Below are positions 1 through 11,946 of a stretch of DNA of 64,000 nt, in pieces. A program made the position numbers and the translations under genes. The notes under the pieces were generated by a model. That model searched no databases and was not told the origin of the DNA. It worked only from the letters and a program-made list of their open reading frames with translations. Source of the DNA: Rosellinia necatrix (taxonomy: Eukaryota; Ascomycota; Sordariomycetes; Xylariales; Xylariaceae); the NCBI GenBank assembly GCA_021209875.1, contig JAGYVD010000002.1, forward strand, positions 1,860,001-1,924,000, given 5' to 3'. Each line of letters opens with the position of its first letter. The stretch's first letter is position 1.

Positions 1-1672
1 TTATTCTCGACTATTTTGTGCGGGTTGACGTCCGCCGGAATATAGGGGTCGTCAAAGAGACCGAGATCCCATTTGACACCTAAGATTTTCGTAACGTGAG
101 ATCGCAAAGTAGAGATATCGAGGGTTCGGTTCGCTACTAAGTCTTTAGTTGCCTAAAACGTGAGACCTTTTAGTAAAATATAGCCAAGCAACTGGCGAAC
201 CGTAGATCCTACATTTATATACGTATCTAATGGGTAGTCGTAGAATTGCACCATCCCGCCTGCATTGAACCACTGGCTGATTGCGTCGGCAGGAGAGTCG
301 GCCACTTGGTGTACGGAAAACAACTCCGACATGCCTTTTGTTAATTAGCTTACAGGTATGCTTGGGCCGGCGCGGGTAGTTACCAGTATCGTCAGCAATA
401 ACAAATCCGTCAAAGTCCCAGTTGTCAAGCGCTTCATAGAAAAGTGGATGCACATGAGCCGGGACATCATCAAATTCATTGTAAGCCCTAGAAAGACGTA
501 AGTGGGTGTGGGTGCGGGTTATGGTCAATATTTATCGCACATCATAACGGCTCTTGCGCCCCCAAGCTGGATGGCGGCTTTAAAAGGGGTCAAGAGATCC
601 TGAAGGACTTGTCGATTGCCATGGCCCATGAATGGCGCGGCATTATGCCCGCCTTGAGGGGAGCCGTGGGCGGCGAAGTGCTATAGCCTGCGATTTAGTT
701 GTTTTCATATTCTGCGGAAGGGCTTAGACAACTATACCTTCAAGACAGGCACCACAGCGTCGGGATCAGACCATGAGCCGTTTTTAGACAAGCCTGAGGA
801 ATATGCCACGCCCATATGAGACGTAAGGATCTTGTCTTCTCCCCATGCCTCTACACGACTTAGCCAAAGTGTCGCGTAGTTGTCGAATATCACCCTTACC
901 TTGCATACGGCCCCATCGGGGATCCAGACCGAGGTCGAGAACGGGGGATAGGCATGCGTGAATTCCGATTGATCTAGCCTCTGACCCTATAGCACGGCCC
1001 ACTCGATATACGAGATCGGTGTCAAAGCTTGCCGATAGACCCAAACTCTGCGGAAACATTGACTGCTTGAAAGATCCAACTCCATGCAGACACTCTCCAA
1101 CATGCATGAACGGAATTTTTAGTCGGGCTTTCTCGAGATTCAAAGCTTGGACAGAATTATAATAAGATGTATTGAGCGGGTACCTGGCTATTATTAGCTA
1201 TACTGGTAACTAGTTGAGTGACGAGGAATGTTTTGAGGTGTACCAATCATGAATAAGTCCTACAGGTGAGTCGGGACTCAGGTGCATTGTATAATCTGAA
1301 TTTATATGAGCTTAGCCAATGATTTTAGGTTGTAAGATTCACCGTAAAGCTCATTTTGTGAATTTGCGCCTACTATATCATCTCCAAACATGAGATGAAG
1401 CTGCAGTACTGAAATGCGATGTTGTCAGCATGGTTGTGCTCCTATTTGGGGGTTGTGAACCAAGTTATACCTAGATCTTCTACCGTCATATTCGAGACCA
1501 AGTTCCAAATAAAAGAATCTTTGTCAATAAAATTGACGTCATTTCGTGCTAACAGAGTCGCCGCTCGCGACTTGACATTGATATTACTCTGAGAGCTAGT
1601 AGTTTCGGCTGAGAGACAAAAACGTAGTAAGCCGCCCAAGATAAGATACCCGAACCAGGATGTAGACCACAT
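1..1672 (-). CDS. GH3 family glycoside hydrolase (beta-glucosidase-like), 3' end cut off by window edge
   Basis: A secreted glycosidase of family GH3, which removes sugars from the ends of beta-glucosides or xylosides. I join nine exons: 1672-1471, 1408-1343, 1295-1244, 1183-900, 850-738, 680-541, 487-384, 334-213 and 152-1. All eight introns (47-62 bp) begin GT, end AG and keep frame, giving 411 codons before the edge. The ATG at 1672 starts a hydrophobic signal peptide (MWSTSWFGYLILGGLLRFCL). Visible GH3 landmarks are GLIHDWYP, GECLHGVGSFKQSMFPQ, SPVLDLGLDPRWGR, EAWGEDK, KHFAAHGSPQGG and GFVIADDTG, where Asp318 sits at the usual nucleophile position. The acid/base residue and C-terminal domains lie beyond the window. 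An unspliced reading looks broken at each intron, but the gene appears intact. The exact substrate is not decidable from this part. Confidence 0.85.
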
Positions 1673-2468
1673 CACTGCAACATAAATCAAGACTATCTGG
1701 ACAGGTAATGAATAGAACTGTTGAATTTCGTGTCTCCTCCTGCTATGATCATGGCTTATATAGGCAATCCACTTTTATATATGCGATCGGTATAAGTTGC
1801 GCGGGGTAAGGTGAGGATCATATCACGGATTGTCCAGCAAGACGGCGATACTACCTGCCTTTGTGGGGGTTCGGTGGAATAAACGACGACGAAATCTGGG
1901 GTAACCTTGACAAACGTTTTCATGAAAGAATTTCAATTCGAATTATTGAAGAAAGAAAAAAGAGGAGAACTGCAACTTATGAGCATTGTTTTTGCGAAGG
2001 CCTTGCCTGGGGACTTATAGGAGACAATACTTATACTTGAGCAGAGTATTAGGGCATTCCAATAATAAACTACAGTAGATTTATCGGAGTATAATACGTT
2101 AGATAGAAAAGCATACCGGAACATTAATTTGCAATTATTTTTAGACGTTACATAGCAATATAGAAACGTCTATGTATGCCAGCATACTTTGCTAATAATG
2201 TAAACTTGGCATATACTAGACACGAAGGAAAAAGAGCGTATGGATACCTTCTTTGCCTTGGTGGGATGCTCTTATGGAGCATCTAAATGTGGCCAAGCCA
2301 GATCGACTTTGGATGTGAACCGTTTATGCGGGGTTGCGTTGCGGGGGAAAGTTTTTAATCCTTGGCTGAACGTTGTAAAAGCTTTTAAGTACGAATTGGC
2401 TAAAACTTATTTAAAAACTATTATTTAATATTCGGCGACCTCCCCTCGTTCGTATTAACGAGTAGTCC
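1673..2468. other. intergenic region, probable promoter of the GH3 gene
   Basis: No convincing gene. A 62-codon open frame at 2240-2428 (plus) has no recognisable domain and I leave it out. The stretch lies upstream of the GH3 start and downstream of the S33 hydrolase stop. A TATATA-type stretch near 1755-1785 could belong to the GH3 promoter. Confidence 0.5.
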
Positions 2469-4514
2469 TCAGTGTAGTAGTAGCTCGGGTTTGAGGTAAG
2501 CTATCTCTTGAATATGCTCCTTCCATATAGCGACTGGGTCTATCGCCCCAGAACTTGTGCCGGTCGCGTTCGCCTTATAAAGGTAGGGTTTTCCGTCAGC
2601 GTAACATGCTGTCTCCTGTTCTGTGGGGAGCTTTCCCTCAAGTATATATGCCTTGGCTATCTTGTCTGTGCAGGAAGATTTGTCCCTAGACGAATGCCCA
2701 TACCCGTGGTGGGCGATAAGTCGGGCATTGGTTCCCATCTCGGCCAGCAGTCTCCTACCGTTGCGGAGGGGCGTCGCCGGATCGTATGTTTCTGCAATCA
2801 GCAAGATCGGGTGCCTCAAGGTATGGTTTAGGTCTCCACGGTAGACCTCGGCCGGCTCCGGCCAGTACCTCGCAAATTGCCGACAAGGGAACACGCTGAA
2901 GAAGCGAGAATTGCCCGCGATCCAAGACTGAGATGTCATGTTTGCCCAGAGGGATTCCCACCATACGAGCCCATCGGCCGGTTGAAGGGCGTCATAGGAA
3001 TCGGCACAAATCACGAGACTGCCGAGCTCATCCGAGGAGGCCTGCGGAAAGGGAGGGGGCGTTGACGCCGGATTGTATTGCCACTCGGCCTTATCGAGCA
3101 TTTCGATAGCGAGAGTAGAGTTACCATCCTCAAGGTCATATAGCATTTGCGCGGCAGCCGGCCATGACTGGGCGTTGTAAAGGGCAGAGTAAATAGCGCC
3201 CACTAGAGAAGAGTAGGTGACAAGCGAAGGCCCGCTTGCTGTCAGGTAACCTGGTATTGGCCGTCGGATAAGCGACTTCATGAGAGTGTCCATTCTGGAC
3301 TCCAGCATCTCTAGCGTGACGACGTTGCCATCCCTTGATCGCGAGAGTGCGCAATATTCGGGGCCGGCATTGATACACTCCCCCAGAAAGCCATCATGCC
3401 AAGCATTCGTGACGTTGTCGAGCGCTGTCCAGCCAAACCCGCCCAGTAAGCGGTGGTCCTTAACGTATTCGGTACCGTCTAGTATCACGCGACCGACGCT
3501 GTCAGGGAACATGTTGGCATACGTCTGGCCGATGCCCGTGCCATAGCTAACTAAATAGCCTGTCAGCTCGTCCTCCCCAAGCGCCTTGCGGATCTCCTCC
3601 ATGTCGCGCGCCACGAAGGCGGTACCGACGAAGCGTCCAAGATCGCCCTGCCGCTCCCAACAAGCGCGGAAAAGCGCCTCGTTCATGGCATCCGCGAGCT
3701 CGAGCTGCGCCCTGGGGGACGCGGACACCTCCCGGTACTCGCCTGTGAGGAGCGACCAGCGGTCGCGGTAGGCATCGGCGGGGTAGCAACTGACGGACGG
3801 CAGGGACGCGTTGACGCCGCGAGGGTCCCATCCTAGAACATCGAACTGACCACCGCTCAGGCGCGCCGTCACGTCCTCGGCGGCCCGCCAGGTATATGAA
3901 GTGCCGCTCCCGCCGGGTCCGCCCGGCTCGATCACGATCGTCCTCTTGCTCTTACTCCCCGGGTGCGGGTTCGCACGGCCGCCAGTGGGCAGACCGACAG
4001 GCGCGAGGCCCGATACCTGGAACTTGGTGACGGCGAGCCGGGCGATGCGGGACTCCGACTGGTTGGTGTAGTCGAGCGGCACGTCGAGGTAGCCACACAT
4101 ATAGATGCCACGGCCCGAGTACTTATCGCCATCACCGTTCGGTACGGCATCCCCGGTCGGCACGCGACCCCAGCTCCAGTGTTCGGGGTCCGGGTTGAAG
4201 AGGTGCGCCCATGATCGCTCGGGGTTGGAGTCGTCGAGCGCGGGTGGCCGCGTCGCGTTCGTGCACGGGATGAACCGGAAAGGGTCGTCGGGGACGGGGA
4301 ATTGGCCGTATGGAGAGGCTGCTGCACAGGTGCCGGCTAGGCGTTCGTAGTAATGGCGGTGCAGGTGGTGGTAGGAGAAGCTCGCGATGTCGCGGTACAG
4401 AGCGGTGGTGACGAGAGCCAGCGCAGCGAGGCCGGCCAGCTTCACACCCCTACGACATCCTTTCGTGTGCGGCGGCGGCGCGGGGCGATCAAACCCCGGT
4501 TGTAACTTTTCCAT
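2469..4514 (-). CDS. Membrane-anchored alpha/beta hydrolase, peptidase S33 family with TAP-like C-terminus
   Basis: A single-exon 681-residue protein of the S33/TAP (tripeptidyl aminopeptidase-like) alpha/beta hydrolase family, which typically trims short peptides or acyl groups from N-termini. Residues about 25-41 form one hydrophobic segment (LAGLAALALVTTAL) after a short basic N-terminus, which suggests a type II membrane anchor or signal anchor. The hydrolase core starts near residue 190: oxyanion loop GGPGGSG at 198-204, then DVLGWDPRGV. The nucleophile elbow is LVSYGTG with Ser323, where the first Gly of the usual G-x-S-x-G is Leu. The TAP-like C-terminal part holds ETYDPATP (Asp578) and HHGYGHSS (His606), completing a Ser-Asp-His triad. 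Several N-x-S/T sites and cysteines fit passage through the secretory route. The ATG at 4514 is the first in frame. Codons are GC-rich and I see no damage. Confidence 0.85.
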   Translation of the reverse strand: MEKLQPGFDRPAPPPHTKGCRRGVKLAGLAALALVTTALYRDIASFSYHHLHRHYYERLAGTCAAASPYGQFPVPDDPFRFIPCTNATRPPALDDSNPERSWAHLFNPDPEHWSWGRVPTGDAVPNGDGDKYSGRGIYMCGYLDVPLDYTNQSESRIARLAVTKFQVSGLAPVGLPTGGRANPHPGSKSKRTIVIEPGGPGGSGTSYTWRAAEDVTARLSGGQFDVLGWDPRGVNASLPSVSCYPADAYRDRWSLLTGEYREVSASPRAQLELADAMNEALFRACWERQGDLGRFVGTAFVARDMEEIRKALGEDELTGYLVSYGTGIGQTYANMFPDSVGRVILDGTEYVKDHRLLGGFGWTALDNVTNAWHDGFLGECINAGPEYCALSRSRDGNVVTLEMLESRMDTLMKSLIRRPIPGYLTASGPSLVTYSSLVGAIYSALYNAQSWPAAAQMLYDLEDGNSTLAIEMLDKAEWQYNPASTPPPFPQASSDELGSLVICADSYDALQPADGLVWWESLWANMTSQSWIAGNSRFFSVFPCRQFARYWPEPAEVYRGDLNHTLRHPILLIAETYDPATPLRNGRRLLAEMGTNARLIAHHGYGHSSRDKSSCTDKIAKAYILEGKLPTEQETACYADGKPYLYKANATGTSSGAIDPVAIWKEHIQEIAYLKPELLLH

Positions 4515-4810
4515 TACGCTGTAGTCCTCCTTTTTGGCGTGTGCGACGGTGTTGTCATTGCAGACACTGCGAAGAGACTCTCAAGGGATGAGAGATGGTG
4601 GTAGGCTTTGAGAATTAAGTAGTGAGGAGGAAATCGGAGTTGGAAGACTCCCTACTGATTCAGGCACTAGGCCACAGCAAGTAAGTACTACCTAGGTACA
4701 TCAGTTATCTGGCTGCCTGGGCACTCTATAGGTAAACAGCACTAAGAGTGGGGTTGAAATGGTGGGTTTACGGCTTATTGCCATTTCAGGAATTCTCGTT
4801 CGTAATTATT

Positions 4811-4832
4811 CGTTCGTTCGTTCGTTCGTTCG
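4811..4832. repeat. CGTT tetranucleotide microsatellite
   Basis: Five and a half perfect copies of CGTT, seen directly, about 300 bp upstream of the S33 hydrolase start. Confidence 0.9.
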
Positions 4833-4893
4833 CTTGTGTAGATTAATACCGTTGTAAATTCATTTGTAGGTTTCCTTGCTCACCGCCACAAAA

Positions 4894-5346
4894 TCATATT
4901 GCCCTCGCAGATACCCCGAGTAGCCAGCGGCATTCAAATGTTCTTGAAGCGACATTTTTATGGTACGCGGCCGTCAACCGAAACACCAAGTTAGACGATA
5001 TGATCCATACCTTATCCATTAACTCCACCGCACCATGTTCGGCCGCCATCGCGAACCGAGCCGACAGCCATTCTGGCTGCTCAACAGTCCGATTATCGGG
5101 CTTGTCAGGATCTGGATAACTAGGTAGTTCCCACAAGCGAGCAGTGCTTGAAGATTTCAATCCTCCTGGTGCGCCACAGACAAGACTCCCAAGCTCACAA
5201 CAATTCAGAGATTTTGGATAGCCTGGACCGAAATGCAGAGAGAAACCTTGACCGGAATGCTGGGGGGTGATATTGTGCTGAGAAGGATCACCAAGTGATG
5301 GCGAGAGATTGACTTCTGCGCTATTGGCTCTCTCTATAGATTGATT
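4894..5346 (-). pseudogene. open reading fragment of unknown family, no start codon
   Basis: A stretch of 150 codons is open from a TGA at 5347-5349 to a stop at 4894 but has no Met in its first two thirds, so it is either an internal or last exon or a relic. The reading includes SQHNITPQHSGQGFSLHFG, LVCGAPGGLKSSSTARLWEL and SARFAMAAEHGAVELMDKV. The last part faintly resembles a helical repeat, but I cannot assign a family. No confident splice partner was found. Confidence 0.25.
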
Positions 5347-5360
5347 TCACGCAAAGTTAG

Positions 5361-5667
5361 ACATCCGGCGCAAAAGATAAAGATGGCAATGGTGAGAACG
5401 TCAACGTCTCTGAGGTAGTAGGTGATCCTAACAAGCCAGTTTCTCAGGCAGCCGAACTACACGAAAGCGGCAAGGACTCTCGAGCGCTTTCCGCTAAGAT
5501 TCGCCGAACTCTTCAATATACTAGGCATGCCCCGCGGCATCTCTTTAGTAAGGGTGTTGATGTTTGGGAAACCTGCGGCTTTCCAAGATTTCCCGACAGG
5601 GCACTGTCCGAACTTAATATCCAGGTGTCTTTCACAGCATATACTTGTAGCTTGTGTCCTATATAGA
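5361..5667 (+). pseudogene. open reading fragment of unknown family, no start codon
   Basis: About 100 codons are open after a TAG near 5359 and end at TAG in 5665-5667. The composition looks protein-like (for example VVGDPNKPVSQAAELHESG and FSKGVDVWETCGFPRFPD) but there is no start codon and I know no matching family. It could be one exon of a spliced gene or a decayed remnant. The opposite strand is also partly open, so the strand is not certain. Confidence 0.2.
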
Positions 5668-6874
5668 ATCGGCTTTGTTGTAAATCGCGATTCGTTCAAA
5701 AGAGGCCGTCTCGTTCCTGGCGCTACCCAGATGGTGACCTGTCTGGAGCCGGCCTTGCTAATCGGGAATCAGTGACGGGGTTTAACAGCGAGGGAAGCGC
5801 TTGCGGTTGTCTGTGCCTTAGTAATATTTGCCATGTAGAGAAAGAAACTGTAGAACAAGCTTGGGAAAAAACACAGCCTGTATCGATTAAGTAATACTGC
5901 CAACATACCTACCCAGTTCGGCGAGCATGCACATACACAAGTAGGTCTTACATCAGCTTGACCCCCACGCAGGGTTTATGTATAGCCTCTCCACTTCTTA
6001 TCTAATTTTAGCACGGCGTCAAAGTGATGAGTTGTTGCCCAGCCAATAGTTATTGAGCAGGTGTGGCTCAATTGAGCAAAAAGTTTGATAATCACTTTTC
6101 CTCACTACCTGGCTCTGCGTCTTCTTTTTATCTTCACCTTCACCATACCACATCGCTTAGGCCGGGTACAACCTTTTCCTACAGCAACTGCATACAATGT
6201 GCCGGCTATTATGAAACTAATGCCGTGGGATCCTAGAGAGGGAAAAGCTTCAGCACCACAATTATCCCTGCTATTGAACACGGGGTAGAATCCCATCAAG
6301 CGCTGCGCGTAGCCCTGGTATTACATAGTGAGGGATTCTCTAGTCTTTCGAGGTGCCTTGACAGCCATCTTAAATGTCAATCTGAAATATCTACCCTCCG
6401 GCCCACTATTACGCCCTCAATAGGTATAGGTTTGCCTAATCTCTCCTAATCATGACCTTGATGGTTGTATTACTTACGGGCCCGGGTCGAGTAGGATGAT
6501 AATTAAGTAACGATGCAAAACTCGGTGGGAGTGTTTGACGTGTCTAGCAGGAGCAAACGACAGCGCTGCGTCTTACTGTGTTCAGACATTAAAAAATAAA
6601 ATAAAATAGAAGTTGTCGCCTTTGCTATATTTAGTAGCCAGGTAGGTAGGCATTTAGGGGAATTAAGTCGGTGTTTGGTGAATGAAACTCTTGGCTATGG
6701 GGTAGCGTAGGAGCCAACATGGATAGAGAGGCAAACCAGTATTAAACCGAAAGGGCATTCATTGTATAATAGTTGGTTTAGCCCGGGGTATGAGCAACGA
6801 TACTTTCTCGGTGTTTTTCTGGACCCTGCATTGCCATCAATCGCTCATCATCCTCGCCAGGGAGCATTGTAAGT

Positions 6875-9296
6875 ATGGCGCACGAATATAGAGACGCTCA
6901 TGAAGTTCAGCTTCCCGGCGATGTATCGAATGATCAAATCCACCGCTCTGGGAGCTCAACACGGGCTGCCAGCCAAACAGGTATAAAATACACTGAAGCT
7001 TCTCTGTAGGTCATCATGCTAGTTATTTACGAATCTTTTAGGAACTCGACGCGCCCCGCATTATCTCCCCGAGGCTCACGAGTATTCCACAGAGGCAATG
7101 CCATTCATCACACCACCACAGAGCTCAGCCGTGTACTCTGACCGAGAGCCACAGCGTGCAGATCCCATATTTCGGCGGGGGGATGACATAGCTTCAGGTA
7201 GTCAATATGAACTCAATTCAAGGGCCCCGAGCCCTTCGGCCGAGGAAATATCCAAGCTGCCTCAGCCATCAGCTAAATCTACCTGGAACGTATGGTGGTT
7301 TGAGATTCTCTGCATTCTGTTAGGTTTTGGGGCTTTCGCCTGTGAGTGAAATCTGGACTTGGATTACGGAGAGACTAAATTCGTTAACTGTGACTGCCTT
7401 CCTCTACAGTAATCGTTGCCGTACTTGCCTGGTTCGACCAAAGGAGCCTGCCGAACTGGCCTTCGCAAATAACTCTCAACACATTCGTCGCTTTTTTCAC
7501 TACGCTGGGCAAAGCAGCGTTCATGTGTGTCGTCCCCAAGGCTATCAGCCAGAGCCAGTGGACTTGGTTCCATAATGGAAGGCCGCTATACGACCTTCAC
7601 GTGTTCGATCAGGCCAGCAGGGGAGCTTACGGCTCATTACTATTGCTATACCGACTCCGGTTTCGACACTTCGCCGCGGTCGGGGCCCTCCTCATGGTTT
7701 TCAGTTTCCTGACCTCGCCCCTGACCCAGCTGGCCATCAGCTACCCCACGCGAGAAGTCGCGGCAGCGACGGGGGAGGCGAAGGCGCTGGCGATCCGGAC
7801 GATCAGCGCACCGAGGGACCGGTTGGACCTGGCCACACGCAAAGCGGTGCTGTATGCTGCCGTGGCGGATGGTTCCCATTTCGCTACGCCGCTCGAGCCG
7901 CTCGGGACGACCTGCTCGACGGGGAATTGCACATTCAGCACATACCAGTCCCTCGGGGTTTGCATGAAAATGGCGAACATAACATCGCATCTACAAGTGC
8001 AAGTGTATAGTAATGCGACGGTGGGGAGCATGCCCCTCCTCGGAGACGCCGCCGGGAAATCCATAATTCCCGGGGTGAAGGTATGGAATGCATCCCTCGG
8101 CGGGGGATACGACCTGGTGCACCAGGCGCCGCTGGCGATGGCGACGGACATGATAAACGGGGGCGCCAGTTTGGGCTTCGCGAACGACACGAACCTCCTG
8201 CAGACGAAAATAGCTTCGTTCGTCCTGATATATGCGGCACCCTTGCTTTCGAACGCCGCGTCAAGGAACTTGTCGGCAAACGCCAATCTCTCTGATGTGA
8301 TACGAGCGGTATCTGGCTTTCGATACGAAGCGGTCGAGATTTTATATCACGCCTGTGCCCAGACCTATGACTCGAGCGTTCAGATGGGCGTAGAGACGAA
8401 TCGCCTCGTCGGCGAGTCATCCGAACCCGTCGGGCTGGGAGACGATCTATTCCTGGACATGAGGTGTAAAAGCTTGATACAGAATGGTCTTTTGGGATGC
8501 GAGACCAAGCCAGAGCGATGGGATGAAGTCCTTCGCCTCAAAGACCCAGTCGGGGGTGCCTCGGCTCAGGGGGGGACGGAGTTCAGCGCCAATTATCAGT
8601 CCATGGAGATGATGGCGAGCACACTGAAGGGTGCCATGGCGGGCTACGCGAGGGCCCAATACCACCCAAAATATTACCCGAAGGCGGAGGTGTACAACGG
8701 TGGAGGAGACCTCGTCCAGACTCTCTTTCAGGAGGTCGTATACGCTATCGATGGGATCTCTAATACGACTCGCCGTGACAACTATTTAACCAACTTTTAT
8801 CTAAACATTGCCACAACCGTATCGTCAACGTGAGTGGGCAAGCTTCCTCTCCGCTCCGCCGGCGTTTTTCAAACCCAAGTTTCTAACTTTTCCTCCTCCC
8901 AAATTTAGTATACGCGTCGGCCAACCGCAAAGGTTCACGAGGGACAATTTCAACGTGACGGGGCAGGCATGGAAAGAAGCCCCCTACGTACATATTACGT
9001 GGGGGTGGTTCGCGTTCCCGGCGGCTGAGCTTCTCCTCGCATCAATTCTTTTAGTCATCACAATGATCTCGCAGAGCACGGGCGGGAACGGGCCGTCGTC
9101 GCATCCGTCGGGCCAGCAGATCCCGCGTGACGCGAAAGATTCGTCCTTGGTACCCCTCGTCGCGCTGAGCGGGGCGTGCCGTGAGGCAATGGGCCCGGGG
9201 GTCCGACCCATGGGTGAGTTGGAAAGGGCCGCGAAGGGGGTCCATGTTAAGCTAGACGGAAACGAACTTGTTCCTGTGGTGGATGGGGGTTATTGA
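6875..9296 (+). CDS. DUF3176 domain multi-pass membrane protein
   Basis: A 737-residue fungal membrane protein of the DUF3176 type; the role of this family is not known. Four exons: 6875-6980, 7042-7341, 7410-8829 and 8909-9296, with introns of 61, 68 and 79 bp that all obey GT-AG and keep frame. I start at ATG 6875 rather than 7098 because the first intron joins the upstream exon in frame. The N-terminal 115 residues are polar and likely disordered. Hydrophobic segments lie at about 120-143, 158-178 and 222-244, with one more near residue 640-663, so both tails probably face the cytosol and a large loop of about 400 residues with N-x-S/T sites and a CSTGNC cysteine pair faces outward. The block SQWTWFHNGRPL followed by FDQASRGAYGSLLLL is what I recognise as the family signature. 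The reading is intact. Confidence 0.85.
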
Positions 9297-10782
9297 TCAA
9301 TCGAGAAAGGTCTGGGAAACCGCGTGGATATTTTAATGTGTGAGTAGAGGTATGCGCCGGCAGTGGTCGAAGATTAGGTATCTTTGTGCAACGCGGTGTG
9401 AAAATGCTTGGTTACGATTTGATAATAGAATGGAATTTGCCACACAGCTAAGTCCCAGATGTCGCATTCTAATTAATCATCATAAATTCTGACACGATAG
9501 CATTAGCACCGAGATTAGTCCTCTGCCGTATCAGCAGGGAGGAGGCGATTCAATTCGTTACAGGCCGTTAGTTGTATAACTATTCTAATTTAGTTCTTCG
9601 TGAGATTATTGCATCTATCATGATGCCACTTTCGTTAAAAAAAAAATTAAAAAAAAATTCCGAATGAGGCGTAGTCACTCTTTCGACCTCTTCGAACGCA
9701 CCAGTCATAAATATCCCATTCAGGTGATTGACTAATGCCGAAAGGCACGGGAAAGCCTTTAGTTTACGTTGCTGAATAGTTGTCACTGTCATCATGATTC
9801 GAATATTTCACTGTATTATAGTAATATTCTGTTCCGTCATGCATTCTGTATATTTGGCTTGCTGATATAAATACTAAAAGTGCTCCTTTGTTGACCGCTT
9901 CAGCCTAACCGTCTCCGAGAACAGCGTCTCCCGTACTAATACTACATAAGAACGAACGCCTGCACTAGCGTAGTAACGCACCAGAACATTCCAGCAGCGC
10001 CACATGTATATGTTCGGCTTGTCCTCGTTTTGTACTTGCGCTTACACGTTCATAAGTCGAGGCGAAACCGCCAACACCACGCCGCTCGATATGACCGGTA
10101 AACGGCCAATGAATGCGAATCTCACCCCGAGCTAAATACTTAGACTGGCCAGTTCTAATCGTCCAAAGAAATCTCAGAACATCTGCAGGCCAAAAGCAAA
10201 CTCTGGTGTCTAGCGTCCCTGTAGCTGTGCAGAGATAGGTTCGTTTTAACGAGAGATTCGTGTATCATGGCTACTGAGCCTAAAGCTGCCCTAGCGCGAA
10301 ATAGCAACAGCCGCTGCAGATCATCTAGATAGGTGCATAGGTACAGACACAAGATAAGCTAACGCTAATGATAATATAGTGTAGTTAGTTGTCTTGGGTG
10401 TTTTTAGGTACGTTGCCGAAAGTGCGTGGATTGTAACGATGAAACGTGGCAATTTGAACCCACGTACACAGTAACTACACTATGATTTGATTAGTAGTAA
10501 TCTCGATCGGGGGAAGCCCCAGGGGAGTTACAACTGTCGCAATCCACGGCGAGGGACCTGGCCGTGTGGGTGGGGGGAACGGGATACTCTTCGCGATGGT
10601 GAGGACGCCGTGTTCTCTACATTCGCCGCAACCGGCGACGGTCAGATGATCAACTCGTTCTCGAGCGGCGACGGGCTCGGTGGAGCGACAATATGTGCAC
10701 ACATCCCGGCTTTGGCCGATTGGTAACGGCCCGGCCATGTGATGCGCCAACGCCATGGACGAGGGTTCATGGTTATGTATGT

Positions 10783-10852
10783 GCATACATACATACATAT
10801 ATATAACTAGTTAGTTATACATACATGTGTACATACATGTGTACATACACAT
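10783..10852. repeat. CATA/TGTA microsatellite cluster
   Basis: Runs of CATA followed by TA, then three spaced copies of acatacatgtgt-like units. Partly palindromic, seen directly. Confidence 0.8.
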
Positions 10853-11040
10853 GGAGGTATGTAGCTGAGGCGTTGCGGGGAATAACTAACTACCCAGAGG
10901 GAGGTAGTTATGGGCATGTATGTATGCCTGTCACGTATTAGCAGTGACTATTCTGATTATTCTAGGCAGGTTGGGGTCTTGGCATCTGTCGCTAGTCAGC
11001 CCTCTTAGTCTAGGTGTTCATGCGCATATTAGTATGCTAG

Positions 11041-11131
11041 GTATGTATCATGTCAGGTATGTATCATGTCAGGTATGTATCGTGTCAAGTATGTATCGAG
11101 TTAAGTATGTATCAAGTATGTATTGTGTTAG
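11041..11131 (+). repeat. 16-bp minisatellite, about 5.7 copies
   Basis: Units of gtatgtatcatgtcag start at 11041, 11057, 11073, 11089, 11105 (shortened to 11 bp) and 11116, with increasing divergence to the right. It is followed by a GTAG-rich tail to about 11160. Confidence 0.85.
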
Positions 11132-11885
11132 GTAGGTAGGTAAGGTAGGTAGATAAGTATGTATAGAATAGATCGGCATGTCATAGACGCAGTCGGTCGA
11201 GCTTTGCGCCGGGAAAGACGACGAGCGGAGGACTGTGAAGAGACACTGGTATATAAAGGGGATGGCGTAGCCGCTCGGGGAATTCAGGCGTTCACCAGTC
11301 ACGATGGGAAACGTGCGGCAATCCTATTATCGCCGCAGACGCCACGACAGAGGACCCAGTCCAATGGGTAAGACGCAAAGTGGCAGGATGTCGCACGACT
11401 TGCAGCTGGCCAGGCAGGCTCGAACGCCCCGGGGACAAATGGGATCGGGGGCCCTCTGCTCATTAGGTATGCATGCGCTTTACCTTTCGAGGCCCTCTCC
11501 TGCCCTCCTGCCCTCCTGCCCCCCTTCCCCCAACGTGCATTGCATCCCGGCTGCCTCCTCGTTGGCCTTCGAGGCGGGGAATGGGGTGGACGGAGACAAA
11601 TGATATGCCCCATCACACCGCGTGCGTCCCCACGGCTTGCTTACTTCGATATGCGCCCTAGGACGTTGCAGTGCTGCCCACCTAAATCCCCGGATAGGGC
11701 CCCGGCATCCCGATCAGAGTAACCTCGCTCCCACACGTCCACGGCCACGGCATGTAGCAGCGCGATGGTGTGTGCAGGACGTAGCGGTTGCGCATGCAGT
11801 GTCCGCGGTTTAAAGCAGGAGGGAGTGCTCGCTCGGTCGGCTCTGGCTCGGCTCGAATCATCGTTCATTTCGTTCAGGGTTTGTT

Positions 11886-11946
11886 TTGTTGTCATTGTCG
11901 TCATTGTCGTCGTTGTCGTCGTTGTCGTCGCCGTCGTTGTTGTTTT
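11886..11946. repeat. GTC/GTT trinucleotide repeat
   Basis: An interrupted run of GTC and GTT triplets, seen directly, about 170 bp before the start of the polyQ reading frame at 12112. Confidence 0.8.

Larger units (their letters stand above)
4515..6874. other. intergenic region with possible gene fragments
   Basis: A 2.4-kb stretch between the divergent S33 hydrolase and DUF3176 genes. It holds a CGTT microsatellite and two opposed open stretches without start codons (4894-5346 minus and 5361-5667 plus), listed separately. The rest (5700-6870) shows nothing I can identify. Confidence 0.45.

Noticed and set aside
7741..8420. Long open frames on the minus strand opposite the DUF3176 gene
   Set aside because: Shadows of the GC-rich plus-strand coding exon; no domain and no splice sites.
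10475..10798. Possible zinc-binding protein with two CxxC pairs
   Set aside because: The start lies in a CATA microsatellite and the rest is low-complexity; two cysteine pairs alone do not support it.
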